From Pedobacter africanus (GTDB taxonomy: Bacteria; Bacteroidota; Bacteroidia; Sphingobacteriales; Sphingobacteriaceae): 64,000 nt of DNA. The DNA is taken from positions 3,348,001-3,412,000 of the forward strand of contig NZ_FWXT01000001.1 of NCBI RefSeq assembly GCF_900176535.1, given 5' to 3'. Each line of letters starts with the position of its first letter. The stretch's first letter is position 1. Under the pieces are notes generated by a model that was not told the DNA's origin, did not search any database, and saw only the letters and a list, made by a program, of their open reading frames with translations. The translations under genes were made by a program, and so were the position numbers. This document shows, piece after piece, positions 62,208-64,000 of this stretch.

Positions 62208-62317
62208 TAAAAATATTGTGTTTTTGGTAAATAGCTGACGTCGTATTGCTGGTCTTGTAAACTTTTATTATTTTAGCAATAAGTAATTAATTTATATTTA
62301 ATAGTTCCAATCGACTC

Positions 62318-62383
62318 ATGACCACAGAACAAAATTATAAACTGATGAAAAGCGCCAATTTAACCCTATTCCGGTGGACATAA
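62318..62383 (+). CDS. Possible 21-codon leader ORF overlapping the next start
   Basis: An ATG at 62318 opens a 21-residue frame (MTTEQNYKLMKSANLTLFRW, then T and stop at 62381-62383). It overlaps the GTG start of the next gene by ten bases in another frame. It could serve translational coupling. No conserved feature supports it as a functional protein. Confidence 0.25.
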   Translation: MTTEQNYKLMKSANLTLFRWT

Positions 62384-62874
62384 ACGCGTATTTGAAAAGC
62401 GGTGTACTGGAAGCTTATATTTCCGGTACTGCAACAGCAGCTGAAACAGAGGAATTGTTGCTGCTGAAGTCCAAGCACCCACAAATTGATTATGCTTTAT
62501 ACAGATTGGAGATTGACCTGGAGAACCTGGCGCAATACATGTCTATTGCACCACCGCCGGTGGTATGGGTAAAAATTGATGCTGAATTAAGGGAGCTAAT
62601 TAAAACCACCGAGTCTCCTGTCCCTTTAAAGATACATTCGAAACGTATAGGAGAGGAACCAGCTGGACCTTTCAGGGGCGGCCAGTTCATTGAAGTCCAG
62701 GGCGCATCCAGTCACATGCGGATCCATAAAATATGGCGTTGGGTATTGTTTGTCATCTTTATATTGGGGAAAATATTTTTAGGCTTTGCCATTTACTTTT
62801 ACTTTGAAAGCAGGGAAGCAAAAAAAGAGCTTGAAAAGCTGCAGAAAGCAATCGAAAAACAGCAAGGCCGGTAA
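62374..62874 (+). CDS. Anti-sigma-factor-like single-pass membrane protein
   Basis: This is a 166-residue protein whose first 60 residues (DINAYLKSGVLEAYISGTAT, then AAETEELLLLKSKHPQIDYA) resemble the cytoplasmic N-terminal domain of Bacteroidota anti-sigma factors. One membrane helix spans about 121-143, followed by a short charged coiled coil (about 146-162). It lacks the RskA-type periplasmic domain of full-length anti-sigma proteins (about 250 residues), and no sigma factor gene is adjacent. The only start before the conserved region is the GTG at 62374. The function as an anti-sigma factor is a tentative inference. Confidence 0.65.
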   Translation: MDINAYLKSGVLEAYISGTATAAETEELLLLKSKHPQIDYALYRLEIDLENLAQYMSIAPPPVVWVKIDAELRELIKTTESPVPLKIHSKRIGEEPAGPFRGGQFIEVQGASSHMRIHKIWRWVLFVIFILGKIFLGFAIYFYFESREAKKELEKLQKAIEKQQGR

Positions 62875-62911
62875 TCATCCTGCAACTTTTGTAACAAATA
62901 CAATGGCTGAC

Positions 62912-62925
62912 GGTTAAAATTAACC
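62912..62925. repeat. 14-base perfect palindrome upstream of the C1 peptidase gene
   Basis: GGTTAAAATTAACC is a perfect palindrome. It lies 61 bases before the -7 box of the peptidase gene and 37 bases after the end of the preceding gene. It could be an operator. Confidence 0.35.
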
Positions 62926-62986
62926 CTTCAGGGGGGAATTTCTATAAGCCAGGTTTCCTGAGCAATAATTTGTGTCGGATAATTGT

Positions 62987-62994
62987 TAAGTTTG
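62987..62994 (+). promoter_or_regulatory. Putative -7 promoter box of the C1 peptidase gene
   Basis: TAAGTTTG is an exact TAnnTTTG match, 52 bases before the ATG at 63047. A TTTG at 62969 is too close to be a standard -33 element. Confidence 0.45.
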
Positions 62995-63046
62995 CCTCCT
63001 TTACTTACAATTGCATTTAAGTATACTAACTAATTTTAAACATAAA

Positions 63047-64000
63047 ATGACTAAAATTTCAATGAAACCATTGTGGTTAACCGCCACGCTTTTGTTGGGT
63101 TCTACAATTGGCTTTGCACAGGATAACCTGGTTAATTCATTAAAAAATAACCAGAGTGCAAACAGTGCAGGAAGCTTTACTTTTACACCAGTGATCAGCA
63201 CTGAAGCTACTTCTGTTAAAAACCAGAAATCATCAGGTACCTGCTGGAGCTATAGCACGAATTCTTTTCTGGAGTCGGAAATGATCCGTATGGGTAAAAA
63301 ACCTGTAGACCTGGCCGATCTGTTTACTGCACGTAATGCCTACGTGGAAAAAGGGATCAACTATGTACGTATGCATGGTGCTTTAACTTTGGGTGATGGA
63401 GGTGCGTGCCATGATGTAATTAACATGTTTGCGAAATATGGTGCATTACCTCAGGAAGCTTATAGCGGGAATGATTATGGGAGTCCGGGATCATCTGACA
63501 GGATGAACAAACTGACAGAAGCCATCCTTAAAAAAGCGGTGAGTGGTAAGTTCGATCCGAGCTGGAAAGCAAAGTATATCGCTACCATCGATTCCTGTAT
63601 GGGTGCTATACCTGAAAAATTTACCTATGAGGGTAAAGAATATACACCTAAGACTTTCGCTAAGGAAGTGGTAGGTATCAATCCTGCTGACTATGTGGAG
63701 CTTTCTTCCTTCAATACCAGCCCTTACTATGAGAAGGCTGTTTTAATGGTGCCTGATAACTGGTCATACGATCAGGTGTACAATGTACAAATGGACGATA
63801 TCATCACCATCATAGACAATGCCGTTAAAAAAGGGTTTACTGTTGCCTGGGCTACTGATGTGAGCGAAAAAGGTTTCAGTTGGAAAAATGGTGTGGCTTA
63901 TGTTCCTGAAAAAGATTTTGACAGCATGTCTGCCGACGAGAAGAAAGCCATGTTCAATGGTCCTAAGGGGGAAAAAGAAATTACTGTGGCCATGCGTCAG
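63047..64000 (+). CDS. Exported C1-family (PepC/bleomycin-hydrolase-like) cysteine peptidase, 3' part outside window
   Basis: The frame is open from the ATG at 63047 to the window edge (318 residues). A signal peptide is best read from the second ATG at 63062 (MKPLWLTATLLLGSTIGFAQ). The papain-fold active site Cys66 is in VKNQKSSGTCWSYSTNSFLES, with the preceding Gln of the oxyanion hole. GGACHDVINMFAKYGALPQEAY follows, as in bleomycin hydrolase-like aminopeptidases. The catalytic His and Asn should lie in the missing part. Unlike cytosolic PepC, this one is exported, as is common in Bacteroidota. Confidence 0.92.
   Translation, partial: MTKISMKPLWLTATLLLGSTIGFAQDNLVNSLKNNQSANSAGSFTFTPVISTEATSVKNQKSSGTCWSYSTNSFLESEMIRMGKKPVDLADLFTARNAYVEKGINYVRMHGALTLGDGGACHDVINMFAKYGALPQEAYSGNDYGSPGSSDRMNKLTEAILKKAVSGKFDPSWKAKYIATIDSCMGAIPEKFTYEGKEYTPKTFAKEVVGINPADYVELSSFNTSPYYEKAVLMVPDNWSYDQVYNVQMDDIITIIDNAVKKGFTVAWATDVSEKGFSWKNGVAYVPEKDFDSMSADEKKAMFNGPKGEKEITVAMRQ

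Overview
The window comes from a chromosome of the phylum Bacteroidota, most likely family Sphingobacteriaceae (Pedobacter-like). This rests on two SusC/SusD pairs, an ECF sigma/FecR/TonB-receptor unit, a triple-tyrosine-motif regulator, family-specific genes (BT_3928-type, DUF1599, SDR-type threonine dehydrogenase), weak Shine-Dalgarno signals, and several exact matches to the Bacteroidota -7 promoter box TAnnTTTG. No rRNA, tRNA, insertion sequence, prophage or CRISPR array was seen.

Layout. 1-23.9 kb is mostly core metabolism: gcvP (3' end outside the window), a lipoprotein, pdxJ, an MscS channel, a small orphan TonB-dependent receptor, ahcY, a two-component system followed by a Usp-like protein and a bestrophin channel, a bacilliredoxin, cdaA-folP, a four-gene operon (DUF1599, BT_3928-like, ABC permease, aroK), a DoxX protein, and the operon asd-dacB-GH20-truA. 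24.0-34.3 kb is a ten-gene minus-strand block ending in a clear terminator. It encodes a periplasmic FAD/Fe-S/cytochrome c sugar dehydrogenase, a DUF1080 (3-keto-glycoside hydrolase family) protein, two Gfo/Idh/MocA oxidoreductases, three xylose-isomerase-like TIM barrels and an MFS permease. Together they look like a system that oxidises glycosides at C3, cleaves them, imports the keto-sugar and processes it. 34.5-38.9 kb holds threonine dehydrogenase, a YebC-like protein, an exported esterase, an unknown protein, a 0.4-kb non-coding stretch with nested palindromes and 11-bp tandem repeats, and a VOC protein.

39.0-47.0 kb is an ECF sigma-FecR-SusC(STN)-SusD-thioredoxin locus with no glycan-degrading enzyme. 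47.0-61.2 kb is a polysaccharide utilisation locus on the minus strand: regulator, SusC, SusD, a LamG lipoprotein, two related PF10091 'glucoamylase' lipoproteins and a GH3 beta-glucosidase. The PF10091+GH3 pairing suggests beta-1,2-glucan (GH144-type) as the substrate; this is an inference. The window ends with trhO, an orphan anti-sigma-like membrane protein, and the start of an exported C1-family peptidase.

Regulatory sequences of note are an array of 11-bp-phased TTCTAAT half-sites between the histidine kinase gene and the Usp/bestrophin genes, structured leaders or intercistronic hairpins in both Sus loci, and short leaders on several core genes, with pdxJ possibly leaderless.
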